Part shown: piece by piece, positions 17,287-25,700 of the stretch | Layout: each line of letters starts with the position of its first letter | Position numbering within the stretch: position 1 is the first letter of the stretch | Assembly: GCF_001668725.1 (NCBI RefSeq) | Contig: NZ_LZKL01000062.1 | Coordinates: 1 to 64,000, forward strand | Origin: Mycobacterium sp. E787 | GTDB taxonomy: Bacteria > Actinomycetota > Actinomycetes > Mycobacteriales > Mycobacteriaceae | Length of the DNA stretch: 64,000 nt | Direction of reading: 5' to 3' | Translations under genes and position numbers: made by a program | The notes under the pieces: generated by a model | Seen by the model: only the letters and a program-made list of their open reading frames with translations | What the model was told of the DNA's origin: nothing | Database searches by the model: none

Positions 17287-17864
17287 TGGCGACCGATTGG
17301 CTGGCCGAGCGTCGCACCGAGGTGGCCGCGGACCGGATACTCGACGCGGCCGGGCAGCTGTGGACAGAACGGGACCAGGCTGCCATCGGCATGAACGAAA
17401 TCGCCAGGGCCGCAGGCTGTTCCCGCGCTACGCTGTACCGGTACTTCGAGAACCGCGACGCGCTGCGGACCGCCTACGTACACCGGGAGGCCCGCCGGCT
17501 CGGCCGCGCGATCGGCGAGCGGATCACCGGCATCGACGACCCTCGCGAACGGCTCGTCGCCAGCATGACGGCCGCCCTGCGGATGGTTCGCGAAAGTCCC
17601 GCGCTCGCTTCGTGGTTCGCCGTCAACCGCCCCCCGATCGGCGGAGAGGTGGCCGAACACTCGGAGGTGATCACCGCGCTGGCCGCGGCCTTCGTCGGTT
17701 CGCTCGGTCCGGAAGATCCGGCCGTCGTCCAGCGCCGGGCCCGCTGGATGGTGCGGGTGCTCACATCGCTGCTGATGTACCCCGGCCGGGACGAGGCCGA
17801 CGAACGGGCGATGATCGAGGAGTTCGTCGTCCCGATCGTGACGCCGGTTTCCGCTCGCGGCTAG
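17286..17864 (+). CDS. TetR-family regulator downstream of cyp130 (Rv1255c type)
   Basis: 192 residues. The N-terminal TetR helix-turn-helix (about 12-58, AAIGMNEIARAAGCSRATLYRYFENRD) is followed by a helical ligand-binding domain with no close signature. It starts at ATG 17286, overlapping the cyp130 stop, and probably represses its own operon in response to a CYP130-related ligand (inference from arrangement). No clear palindromic operator was found before cyp130. The stop codon overlaps that of the convergent methyltransferase gene (17861-17864). Confidence 0.9.
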   Translation: MATDWLAERRTEVAADRILDAAGQLWTERDQAAIGMNEIARAAGCSRATLYRYFENRDALRTAYVHREARRLGRAIGERITGIDDPRERLVASMTAALRMVRESPALASWFAVNRPPIGGEVAEHSEVITALAAAFVGSLGPEDPAVVQRRARWMVRVLTSLLMYPGRDEADERAMIEEFVVPIVTPVSARG

Positions 17865-18922
17865 GCGTGTCCGCCGTCCCACGTCGGCTTCTCGTAGACG
17901 AGCCAGCGCATCTCGATCGGGCACACGTCGCGTTCGACGTCGAACACGTCGAGGCCGCTGACCCAGTCGGCGTACCAGTACGTCGGCGGCCAGCAGCCCG
18001 GAGGCAGATAGGTGCTCTCGTAGTCATAGACCGAGTCGTCGGCGATCAGATTGAGCGGGAGCAGCGCCACGGCATTCGTCATCTCGTACCAGGTGAAGAT
18101 CGTGCTGCAGCACTGCTGCCCGAGCTCTCGCGTGGCATCGTCGGGGGTGTAGCCATCACGCGCCAGGAAGGCGTTGAACACCAGGCGTCCGCCGGGAGCC
18201 AGGCAACGGGCGGCGAGTTCGAACATGCTGCGCAGCTGGCGCGTCGTCCGGAAGTCCGACACCACCTGCGAGAGCACGATCATCTGATAGTCCCAGCGCA
18301 GCTCGTCCGTGGCCGCGAAGACGTCGCGCTCGATGACGCGTACGTCGAGCCCCTCCTGTGCGGCGTCGGCGCGAATCGTCTCGGCGAAGCAGGGCGTCAT
18401 CTCGACCGCGTCCACCGGGTGGCCGCGCCGCGCCAGGGGCAGGGCGTTGCGCCCCGTTCCGGCGCCGACGTCGAGCACCCGATGGGTCCTGGGGTCGGCC
18501 ACCTCCCAGGACAGCGCCCACACCCGCGCGTCCGGCTCGAAGCCGAACAGGGGCGGTTGCCGGACGGTGGCCAACGCCTCGTAATAGTCGGCGAGCGTTT
18601 GCCATTCGGCCCTGACGTTGTAGTTCAGGGACATCCCGACCGGGCGGTCGTAGGAGATGACGATGCTCGACCGCGGCGAGGCCGCGTAGGCGTCGGTCAA
18701 TTCGCCCTCCAGCACGGTGCGGAGATGGGCCAGATCTGTTGTGTTGAACCGGACGCCGAGGTCGGCGAAGACGGCCTCACACATGCTGACGTACTCGTCG
18801 ATCATGCTGGGAACGGCCGGCAGCGTGATCTGCCCGGTGGCCATCGCTCGGCGGTACAGGCGCCGCGCCGACGCCTCGTGCAGCAGTGCGGGGGTGATCG
18901 ATCTGCGGGGCGAATTGTTCAT
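17861..18922 (-). CDS. Class I SAM-dependent methyltransferase, family A copy 1
   Basis: 353 residues. An N-terminal helical region (1-130, including ATGQITLPAVPSMIDEYV) precedes a Rossmann methyltransferase domain with SAM-binding motif I RVLDVGAGTGRNALPLARRG, motif II acidic residue in VDAVEM, and a post-motif APGGRLVFNAFLA. The C-terminus has a conserved YWYADWVSGLDVFDVERD signature. Substrate unknown. A clear paralogue lies at 35344-36405. The two bracket the PE_PGRS cluster, and both start with ATG after a GGAGA ribosome site. No counterpart at this place in H37Rv that I recall. It lies 215 bp downstream of the first PE_PGRS gene on the same strand. Confidence 0.87.
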   Translation of the reverse strand: MNNSPRRSITPALLHEASARRLYRRAMATGQITLPAVPSMIDEYVSMCEAVFADLGVRFNTTDLAHLRTVLEGELTDAYAASPRSSIVISYDRPVGMSLNYNVRAEWQTLADYYEALATVRQPPLFGFEPDARVWALSWEVADPRTHRVLDVGAGTGRNALPLARRGHPVDAVEMTPCFAETIRADAAQEGLDVRVIERDVFAATDELRWDYQMIVLSQVVSDFRTTRQLRSMFELAARCLAPGGRLVFNAFLARDGYTPDDATRELGQQCCSTIFTWYEMTNAVALLPLNLIADDSVYDYESTYLPPGCWPPTYWYADWVSGLDVFDVERDVCPIEMRWLVYEKPTWDGGHA

Positions 18923-19137
18923 CAGGTCTCCTACGCAAGGCGATTCGCGTTCCCCCGGCGAGCATGCGCAACCACAGACCGACCAGAGCGACTCAGGAAA
19001 AAGGCTAGCGGGCAGGGAAGCCTTGTGTCAGCACTTTTGACGCGGCGCAGCCCGCACGCAACAACGGATCCGTGTCACTCCCCGGGGCGGCGATCGAGCA
19101 GCCTGTCACCGCGAAATGTGACGCGTTCGGCGCGCGG

Positions 19138-20235
19138 CTAGCCATTGGCTCCAGGCGTTCCGGGTGTTCCGTCGACGGTGACGCCGGAGGTGTTGGTCAC
19201 CGTGGCGGGCCCACCGGGTCCGCCGGGGCCGCCCGGGCCCACACCACCGTTGCCGCCGTTGCCTCCGACGCCACCGAAAGCGGTCGAGTTGGCCGAGATG
19301 CCGCCGCTTTGGGCGTAGACGGCGCCCTTCGCGCCGGTGCCGCCGTTACCCCCATTGCCGCCGGCACCGTCGACACCGCCGGCACCACCGTTGCCGCCGG
19401 TCGCGCTGCCGTTGATCACCTGGCTGCCCAAGGCGCTGGTGTCGTTGTTAACGGCAACCCATCCGTCACCGCCCGCGCCGCCGTTACCGCCGTTGCCCGC
19501 ACCACCGGTGCCACCGGTCGCGTCGCCCGTAGCGCTGCCCCACAAACCGGTGACCTGCGCTTGGCCGCCCTTCCCGCCCGTAGCGCCGGCAGCACTGGCC
19601 GCGCCGCCGTCACCGCCATGGGCGATGCCGGTGGCCGAACCACCAGTCTCGCCCGCCAACACCAGCCCTTGGTTACCGTTCCCGCCTTGGCCGCCCCCAG
19701 AGGCGTCACCGCCTGCGCCGCCGATACCGGTGCCGTTTGCCGTGCCGCCTGTGCCGGTGTAGGGCGCGCCGTGGGGATAGCCCTGCTGAACTGATCCCGT
19801 CGCTCCGTTGCCGCCGACGCTGTTGGTGCCGGTGGCGGTGCCGCCGTTGCCACCTTGGCCCGTCCCGCTGGCGACGCCGCCGCCATTCGCGATGATGTCC
19901 CCCTGGCCGCCATTACCGCCGACACCCCCGTCGATACCGGCGCCACCGTTGCCGCCGTGCACGATGCCACTGGCCTGGCTGTTCGGTCCGAAGGTGACGA
20001 TGGCGCTCAGCAGCGCGCCGTTGCCGCCCGTGCCGGTACCGGTGGCATTGCCTCCGTCGCCGCCTGTGGCGGTCCCGCTCGCGAAGCTGTTTGACGCCGT
20101 GGCCAGGATCTCACCGGCGCCACCGCTGCCGCCCTGGCCTCCGGCCGCGGTGGTGGTGCCGTCACCGCCGTGGCCGCCGGCACCACCGGTGGCCGTGCCG
20201 CTGGCGACGCCACCGTTGGAACCCTGGACGACGGC
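19138..20235 (-). repeat. Ten degenerate repeats in the C-terminal 365 residues of PE_PGRS 1
   Basis: Each unit opens with a short hydrophobic alternating stretch (AVVQ, EILATA, ALLSAIV, DIIA, SVQQ, LVLA, QVTG, WVAV, AVYAQ, TVTN). Then follows a variant of ASGxAxGG, then a PGRS spacer. By my count the units are 41, 32, 39, 35, 43, 36, 32, 46, 40 and 21 residues. The pattern suggests stacked beta rungs, unlike plain PGRS polyglycine helices. Confidence 0.7.
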
Positions 20236-22026
20236 GCCGCCGCCGCCACCGCCACCGCCACCTCCGTAGCCGGCCAGAGCGCTGGTGCCCGCGGCCCCTG
20301 CGCCTCCGGCGCCGACGGCGCCGGAGGTCGCGCCGGTACCGATCTGGGCACCGGTCCCGCCGGCGCCGCCATGGCCCCCGGCGCCGAACGCGCCGCCCTG
20401 GGTGCCGTTACCGCCCATGCCGCCGGCACCGCCGGCGCCGCCGTTCTGCGCCAACTCGCCGCCGGCCACGAGGCCGTTGCCGGTACCGCCCTGACCGCCG
20501 ACACCGCCCTGGCCGCCGGCACCGCCATCGATGCCGCCGACGCCGACGCCGCCGTTGCCACCGGTCCCGCCGTCACCACCCTGGGCGGCGTAGAACGCGG
20601 TGCCTCCACCGGCGCCGGTTCCGCCCGTGCCGCCGGTGCCGCCGGTGCCGCCGTGCCCGACGCTGCCGCCGCTGCCGCCGGTGCCGGCCGCCGCACCGGC
20701 ACCGCCGTTACCACCGGTGCCGCCCCCACCGCCAATGCCGTTGTTGACCGCGAACGTTGAATCGCCGGCGCCGCCCTGGCCGCCCTGGCCGCCCTGGCCG
20801 CCCTGACCGCCGGAACCGTTGACGCCGCCAGCGCCGGAGTTACCACCCATCCCGCCGTTGCCGCCGTTGCCACCGGTGAAACCGGTGCCGCCCGCCGCGG
20901 CCGCCACATCCCCCGTCCCGCCGTTGCCGCCGACGCCGCCGTTACCGCCGTTTCCGGCGGCACCCGCCGCTCCGCCGATGCCGAATAACGCCGCGGCCCC
21001 ACCGGCGCCGCCATGGCCCGCATTACCACCGGCCGCGCCGTTGCCACCGGTGCCGACGGTCGCTCCGGCGCCGATGCCGCCGGTACCGCCGTCACCGCCC
21101 TGCCCGCCGTTGCCGCCCACACCGCCGGCGCCGCCGAAGCCGAAGGCACTGGAGCTGCTACCACCGGCACCGCCGGCACCGCCGACACCGCCCGGCGTGC
21201 CGCTGACTCCGGTGACGCCCGGCGCCGGCGCGGCCGCGTCGGTCCCGTTGTAGCCGTTTCCGCCGGTCCCGCCGGCACCACCGTGCCCCGCGGCGAAGCC
21301 GAATGCCTGGCTCGCACCGCCGACGCCACCGTCGCCGCCGTGACCGCCCGGCAATGTGGCGGTGCCGGCGCCGCCGAGGCCGCCCATACCGCCGGCCCCA
21401 CCGAACCCGGCGAACAACCCGCCGGCGCCGCCGTTACCGCCGAGCCCGCCGGTCCCGCCGGGGCCGCCCATCCCGCCGGCCCCACCCATGCCGCCATTGC
21501 CGAACAGGCCGGCGGCACCGCCGGCCCCACCGGGCCCTCCGGTCTGCCCGGGCAGGGTGCCGTTAACTCCCGACCCGCCGTTGCCGCCGTTGCCGATCAA
21601 CAGGCCGCCGGGGCCACCGGCCTGCCCGGTCCCGGGCGCGCCATCGGCGCCGTTACCGATCAGCGGACGCCCGGTCGCCGCGGCGGCGGGGGCGTTGATC
21701 GCACCCAGAATGTCCTGCTGCAGCGTCTGCAGCGGCGAGGCGTTGGCGGCCTCGGTGGCCGCATACGCCAGCCCTCCGCCGTTCAGCGCCTGCACGAACT
21801 GACTGTGAAACTGCGCCGCCTGCGCGCCCAGCGCCTGGAACTCCTGGCCGACGTTGCCGAACAGCGCCGAAACCGCCGCCGACACCTCATCCTGAGCGGC
21901 CGTCGCGATCTGCGTCGTCGAGCCCGCCGCCGCCGCGTGGGCTTGCTGGATCGACGATCCGAGATTGGTCAGGCTCGCGGTCGCCGCGGCCAGGTTTTCA
22001 GGAACGGTGAAGACGAAGGACGACAT
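19138..22026 (-). CDS. PE_PGRS protein 1 with C-terminal strand-type repeats
   Basis: 962 residues. The N-terminal PE domain (about 1-93, [19 protein letters not shown]...) contains YAATE, matching the YxxxD/E type VII (ESX-5) export motif. The linker [16 protein letters not shown] (about 118) leads into Gly-Gly-X PGRS repeats to about 597. From about 598 to the end the pattern changes to roughly ten 32-46-residue units (see the repeat entry). The ATG at 22026 follows an AGGAGC ribosome site, and a TAATGT-containing motif shared with the third PE_PGRS gene lies about 75 bp upstream. It is expected on the cell surface; PE_PGRS proteins are implicated in host interaction, but this one's function is unknown. 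The gene is not at the position of the local H37Rv PE_PGRS gene (Rv1243c). Confidence 0.93.
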   Translation of the reverse strand: MSSFVFTVPENLAAATASLTNLGSSIQQAHAAAAGSTTQIATAAQDEVSAAVSALFGNVGQEFQALGAQAAQFHSQFVQALNGGGLAYAATEAANASPLQTLQQDILGAINAPAAAATGRPLIGNGADGAPGTGQAGGPGGLLIGNGGNGGSGVNGTLPGQTGGPGGAGGAAGLFGNGGMGGAGGMGGPGGTGGLGGNGGAGGLFAGFGGAGGMGGLGGAGTATLPGGHGGDGGVGGASQAFGFAAGHGGAGGTGGNGYNGTDAAAPAPGVTGVSGTPGGVGGAGGAGGSSSSAFGFGGAGGVGGNGGQGGDGGTGGIGAGATVGTGGNGAAGGNAGHGGAGGAAALFGIGGAAGAAGNGGNGGVGGNGGTGDVAAAAGGTGFTGGNGGNGGMGGNSGAGGVNGSGGQGGQGGQGGQGGAGDSTFAVNNGIGGGGGTGGNGGAGAAAGTGGSGGSVGHGGTGGTGGTGGTGAGGGTAFYAAQGGDGGTGGNGGVGVGGIDGGAGGQGGVGGQGGTGNGLVAGGELAQNGGAGGAGGMGGNGTQGGAFGAGGHGGAGGTGAQIGTGATSGAVGAGGAGAAGTSALAGYGGGGGGGGGGAVVQGSNGGVASGTATGGAGGHGGDGTTTAAGGQGGSGGAGEILATASNSFASGTATGGDGGNATGTGTGGNGALLSAIVTFGPNSQASGIVHGGNGGAGIDGGVGGNGGQGDIIANGGGVASGTGQGGNGGTATGTNSVGGNGATGSVQQGYPHGAPYTGTGGTANGTGIGGAGGDASGGGQGGNGNQGLVLAGETGGSATGIAHGGDGGAASAAGATGGKGGQAQVTGLWGSATGDATGGTGGAGNGGNGGAGGDGWVAVNNDTSALGSQVINGSATGGNGGAGGVDGAGGNGGNGGTGAKGAVYAQSGGISANSTAFGGVGGNGGNGGVGPGGPGGPGGPATVTNTSGVTVDGTPGTPGANG

Positions 22027-22098
22027 GGGTTGCTCCTGTCACAGACGGCTCGTTCGGCTATCGGTGGTCAGAGGAGACCCGAAGTCCTCAGATCAGCT

Positions 22099-22111
22099 CG
22101 GGACATTACGC
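22099..22111 (-). promoter_or_regulatory. Shared upstream element of PE_PGRS 1
   Basis: The plus-strand text CGGGACATTACGC reads GCGTAATGTCCCG towards the gene and recurs exactly before PE_PGRS 3 (34888-34900). It lies 73-85 bp before the start. TAATGT fits the TANNNT -10 class, so this is probably the promoter core. A TCCAATC/GATTGGA palindrome lies further upstream at 22141-22156. Confidence 0.5.
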
Positions 22112-22188
22112 CCGGCCCGTTGGGAATGTCGACGAAAATATCCAATCTCGATTGGATCAATTCAGCGGGCCCCGGCCGCGGGCTGAGC

Positions 22189-23328
22189 TCAGTCGCGCAC
22201 GCGGGTGAAGCGGTGCAGCAGCCAGGCCAACGGGATGGTGATGACCATCGTCGCGACGAACAGGTACAGCATCGGGCCGGTGTAGACGTGGGCCCGGACG
22301 ATGTAGACCATCGCGAACTCCATGGTGATGAGATGGATCAGGAAGATCTCGTAGGAGATCTCACCCAGCCACACCATCGGCCGGGTCGCCAGCAGCCGCG
22401 AGTACAGCCCCTGGTCGCCCAACGCCAGCGGCGCCACCGCGAGCGTGGCGATCACGGCGTAGAACACCGTCTTGACCACCGCCTCGCTCACCGTGGCGGG
22501 CGACGTCGTCGGCGCGCCGGCGATCGGCGTGGAGACGATGAAGTAACAGATGACCGCCAGCGGTATCGCCATGAACGCGTAGCAGCGCACGCCCATCGCC
22601 TGCAGCACCGTCAGCGCCATGCCGCCCAGGAACCAGCACAGGTAGGTGGGCAGCCACAGCCGGGCGCCGTCCGGAAACCAATGGTCGACATGCACCAGGA
22701 CCAGCCATCCCGGGCTGATCAGCGCCATCGCGGCCAGCGCGGCGAGCACCAGTCTTGGCCGCCACTGCCGGCGGGAGATGAGCACCAGCAGCAGGTAGGC
22801 AAGCAGCGGCAGCGAGACGTAGAAGGCGGCCTCGACGGCCAGGCTCCACATCTGGGTCAGGCCCTGGTGCAGGTATTTGCCCAGGTAGCCGTTGCAATAG
22901 ATCTGGGTCAGCGTGAGGTTGCGAATCAGTCCCAGCCAGGTATGCCCGGGGTTGGGTCCGGCCTGGCGGAAGTGGTAGAGCACGTAGGCGAACAGCACGG
23001 TGATGACGTATGCGGGCATGATGCGCCGAACCCGGTGGTACGCATAGCGATTCAGCGACGGCGGCGGGCCGCCGGTGGCCGCCGACTTCACCCACGGGCG
23101 AAACAGCAGGAACCCCGACAGCACGAAGAAGATCGGCACCCCGATCTCGAGGCGGGCCCCGACCAGCCCCCAGTAGCCGTGCGTGTACTTGCCGGTGGTG
23201 TAGGCCGCGTGGGTGCCGACGACGAGCAGGGCGGCGACGGCGCGGATTCCGGTAAGCGACGCGACGCGGTCCACGTGGGAGGTCTGCTCGAGCCCGCCCT
23301 GGGCGTCTTGCTCCTCGGACAGCGTCAT
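22189..23328 (-). CDS. Membrane acyltransferase, acyltransferase-3 family (Rv1254 type)
   Basis: 379-residue integral membrane protein with about ten helices. Acyltransferase-3 (OafA-like) proteins transfer acyl groups to extracytoplasmic carbohydrates or lipids. The family's Arg and His are visible in the first helix region (LTGIRAVAALLVVGTH, Arg29 and His40), followed by GVPIFFVLSGFLLFRPWV. The acceptor is unknown. The ATG at 23328 overlaps the deaD stop (ATGA), so it is translationally coupled to deaD, as with Rv1253-Rv1254 in H37Rv. The C-terminus LAWLLHRFTRVRD is typical of the family. Confidence 0.9.
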   Translation of the reverse strand: MTLSEEQDAQGGLEQTSHVDRVASLTGIRAVAALLVVGTHAAYTTGKYTHGYWGLVGARLEIGVPIFFVLSGFLLFRPWVKSAATGGPPPSLNRYAYHRVRRIMPAYVITVLFAYVLYHFRQAGPNPGHTWLGLIRNLTLTQIYCNGYLGKYLHQGLTQMWSLAVEAAFYVSLPLLAYLLLVLISRRQWRPRLVLAALAAMALISPGWLVLVHVDHWFPDGARLWLPTYLCWFLGGMALTVLQAMGVRCYAFMAIPLAVICYFIVSTPIAGAPTTSPATVSEAVVKTVFYAVIATLAVAPLALGDQGLYSRLLATRPMVWLGEISYEIFLIHLITMEFAMVYIVRAHVYTGPMLYLFVATMVITIPLAWLLHRFTRVRD

Positions 23329-25007
23329 CCGGCGTGTCTCTTGCGCGGCTTGGCCTTATTCGGTGACCGGTCCGGCCGAAGGTCGATCAGCACGCCCGAG
23401 ATCCGGGTCTGCTCAAGCTTTTTGAGCGTCGCCCGCGGCAGTTTGGCCGGCAGCTCCACCAGCGAGAAATCCGGCCCGATGGCGATGTGGCCGAAGTCGC
23501 TGCGGTGCAGGCCGCCCTCGTTGGCGATGGCGCCGACGATCGCGCCGGGTCCGATCTTGTGCCGCTTGCCCACCGAGATCCGGTAGGTGGCGAAGTTCTT
23601 TGGCTGCCTTGATCTTTCGTGAGGCCTTTCGGGACGTTCCCGGCGCTCGCGCCGTTCGGGGAGCGGTTCCGGCGCCATCAGGAACGCCTCACCGTCGCGG
23701 GACTGCACCGCCAGCGCCGCGGCGATGTCGGCCATCGGAACGTCGTGCTCGCGTTCGTAGTCCTGCACCAGCTTGCGGAACAGGTCGATTCCCGAGGCAC
23801 TGAGGGCATCGGTGATGGAATCGGCGAACTTGGCGACGCGTTGGGCGTTGACGTCCTCGACCGTCGGGAGTTCGGCCTCGGTGAGCGTTTGCCGCGTCGC
23901 CTTCTCGATCGCCTTGAGCAGGTGGCGCTCGCGCGGGGACACGAACAACACCGCGGTCCCCGAACGTCCGGCCCGGCCGGTGCGCCCGATGCGGTGCACG
24001 TAGGACTCGGTGTCGTGCGGGATGTCGTAGTTGAGCACATGCGAGATGCGTTCGACGTCAAGGCCCCTGGCCGCCACGTCGGTGGCGACCAGGATGTCGA
24101 TGCCGCCGTCCTTGAGCGCCGCGATGGTGCGCTCGCGTTGCGCCTGAGGGATGTCGCCGTTGATGGCGGCCGCGGAAAAGCCTCGGGCCCTCAACTTTTC
24201 GGCGACCTCCTCGGTGGCCTGCTTGGTGCGGACGAAGACGATCATCGCCTCGAACGGCTCCACCTCGAGGACCCGGGTGAGCGCGTCCATCTTCCGCGGG
24301 CCCGCGACCTGGATGTAGCGCTGCGAAATGTTCTCGGCGGTGGCGGTTTTCGCTTTTGCCGTGATCTCGACGGGATCGTGCAGGTACTTCTTGGTGAGCT
24401 TGCGGATCGCCGGCGGCATGGTCGCCGAGAACAGCGCCACCTGTTTGAATTCCGGCGTTTCGGACAGGATGCGCTCGACGTCCTCCGCGAAGCCCATGGT
24501 GAGCATCTCGTCGGCCTCGTCGAGCACCAGGTAGTCGACGTGGGACAGGTCTAGGGTGCCTCTCTCGAGGTGGTCGATGACCCGGCCGGGGGTGCCGACC
24601 ACCACCTGCGCGCCGCGCCGCAGCCCGGCCAGCTGCACGCCGTAGGACGACCCGCCGTAGATCGGCAGCACGTGGATCTGCGGCAGGTGCGCGCCGTAGC
24701 GGCTGAACGCCTCGGCCACCTGCAGGGCCAGCTCGCGGGTGGGCGCCAGCACCAGTGCCTGGGTCGCGGTGCTCTTGACGTCGATCTTGGACAGGATCGG
24801 GATCGCGAACGCCGCCGTCTTGCCGGTGCCGGTCTGCGCCAGCCCCACGACGTCGGAACCGGCCATCAGCGGCGGGATCGTCGCCGCCTGGATGGCCGTC
24901 GGTGACTCGTAGCCGACGTCGGCGGTCGCCCGCAGGACCGCAGGGTGAATCTGCAGGTCGGCGAACGTGGGAGAGGCAGCCTCGGGCGGGCTGTCGGGGA
25001 GGGTCAT
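23325..25007 (-). CDS. deaD: DEAD-box RNA helicase DeaD/CsdA
   Basis: 560-residue ATP-dependent RNA helicase expected in ribosome assembly, mRNA turnover and cold adaptation. The motif set is complete and in order: Q motif (FADLQIHPAVLRA...SPTAIQ), AQTGTGKT, PTRELALQV, TPGRVIDHL, DEAD (VLDEADEM), SAT, then ATDVAARGLDV and HRIGRTGRAGRSG. A C-terminal DbpA-type RNA-binding domain (FATYRISVGKRHKIGPGAIVGAIANEGG) and a basic tail follow. The start is ATG 25007 (MTLPDSPPEAAS); an upstream ATG at 25073 would add an atypical 22 residues and intrude on the divergent lprE region. Coupled to the downstream acyltransferase gene. Confidence 0.95.
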   Translation of the reverse strand: MTLPDSPPEAASPTFADLQIHPAVLRATADVGYESPTAIQAATIPPLMAGSDVVGLAQTGTGKTAAFAIPILSKIDVKSTATQALVLAPTRELALQVAEAFSRYGAHLPQIHVLPIYGGSSYGVQLAGLRRGAQVVVGTPGRVIDHLERGTLDLSHVDYLVLDEADEMLTMGFAEDVERILSETPEFKQVALFSATMPPAIRKLTKKYLHDPVEITAKAKTATAENISQRYIQVAGPRKMDALTRVLEVEPFEAMIVFVRTKQATEEVAEKLRARGFSAAAINGDIPQAQRERTIAALKDGGIDILVATDVAARGLDVERISHVLNYDIPHDTESYVHRIGRTGRAGRSGTAVLFVSPRERHLLKAIEKATRQTLTEAELPTVEDVNAQRVAKFADSITDALSASGIDLFRKLVQDYEREHDVPMADIAAALAVQSRDGEAFLMAPEPLPERRERRERPERPHERSRQPKNFATYRISVGKRHKIGPGAIVGAIANEGGLHRSDFGHIAIGPDFSLVELPAKLPRATLKKLEQTRISGVLIDLRPDRSPNKAKPRKRHAG

Positions 25008-25091
25008 CGCACCTTGGAGTGTAGTGGGTGGCCGCCCACCGAGTGGTGGAGCACGCGGCCACGCCTGCCGCACCCGCGGGCCCGATAACGG

Positions 25092-25097
25092 TACGGT
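25092..25097 (+). promoter_or_regulatory. Leaderless -10 box of lprE
   Basis: TACGGT ends 8 nt before GTG 25106 with no ribosome site between. Confidence 0.45.
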
Positions 25098-25105
25098 TTG
25101 GCGAT

Positions 25106-25687
25106 GTGTGTTCGCTGACTTATCGCGCGCTGACGGGCGTGGTCGTCGTCGTGTCCGTCTCCTCGGCTTTGACCGCCTGCGGTTCCGGGGATTCCACCGT
25201 CGCCAAGACGCCCCAGGCGACGACGACGAGCGAGACGGCGTCGATCACGGCCCCCGCCACACCGAGCCCGGCCGCCGCCCCGCCCGCCACGAGCGCGGCG
25301 CCGGCCGACCCGTGCGCGGTCAACCTGGCCTCGCCCACGATCGCGAAGGTGGTCTCGGAGCTGCCGCGCGATCCGCGCAGTCAGCAGTCCTGGAATCCCG
25401 AGCCGCTGGCCGGCAACTACAACGAGTGCGCTCAACTGTCGGCGGTGATCATCAAGGCCAACACGAACGCCGGGAATCCCTCCACCCGGGCGGTGCTCTT
25501 TCATCTCGGCCAGTTCATCCCGCAGGGAGTCCCAGACACCTACGGGTTCAACGGGATTGACGCCGCACAAACCACCGGCGACACGGTCGCGCTGACCTAC
25601 CCGAGCGGCATCGGCCTGGCCACCACCGTGAAGTTCCGGTGGAACGGCAACGGGGTCGAGCTGATCGGCAACGCCCCGGGCCGCTGA
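25106..25687 (+). CDS. lprE: Lipoprotein LprE
   Basis: 193-residue secreted lipoprotein of unknown biochemical role. From GTG 25106 the protein has a short signal peptide: one Arg (SLTYRALTG), a hydrophobic core (VVVVVSVSSAL) and lipobox LTAC with acceptor Cys25. A Thr/Ala/Pro-rich linker and a folded domain containing two further cysteines (DPCAVNL and NECAQL) follow. After the lipobox, CGSGDSTVAKTP matches what I remember of Rv1252c. An open frame upstream to 25028 gives no sensible signal peptide. It is divergent from deaD as in H37Rv and ends 13 bp from the convergent PE_PGRS 2 stop. Confidence 0.88.
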   Translation: MCSLTYRALTGVVVVVSVSSALTACGSGDSTVAKTPQATTTSETASITAPATPSPAAAPPATSAAPADPCAVNLASPTIAKVVSELPRDPRSQQSWNPEPLAGNYNECAQLSAVIIKANTNAGNPSTRAVLFHLGQFIPQGVPDTYGFNGIDAAQTTGDTVALTYPSGIGLATTVKFRWNGNGVELIGNAPGR

Positions 25688-25700
25688 GGCAACCACGTCG

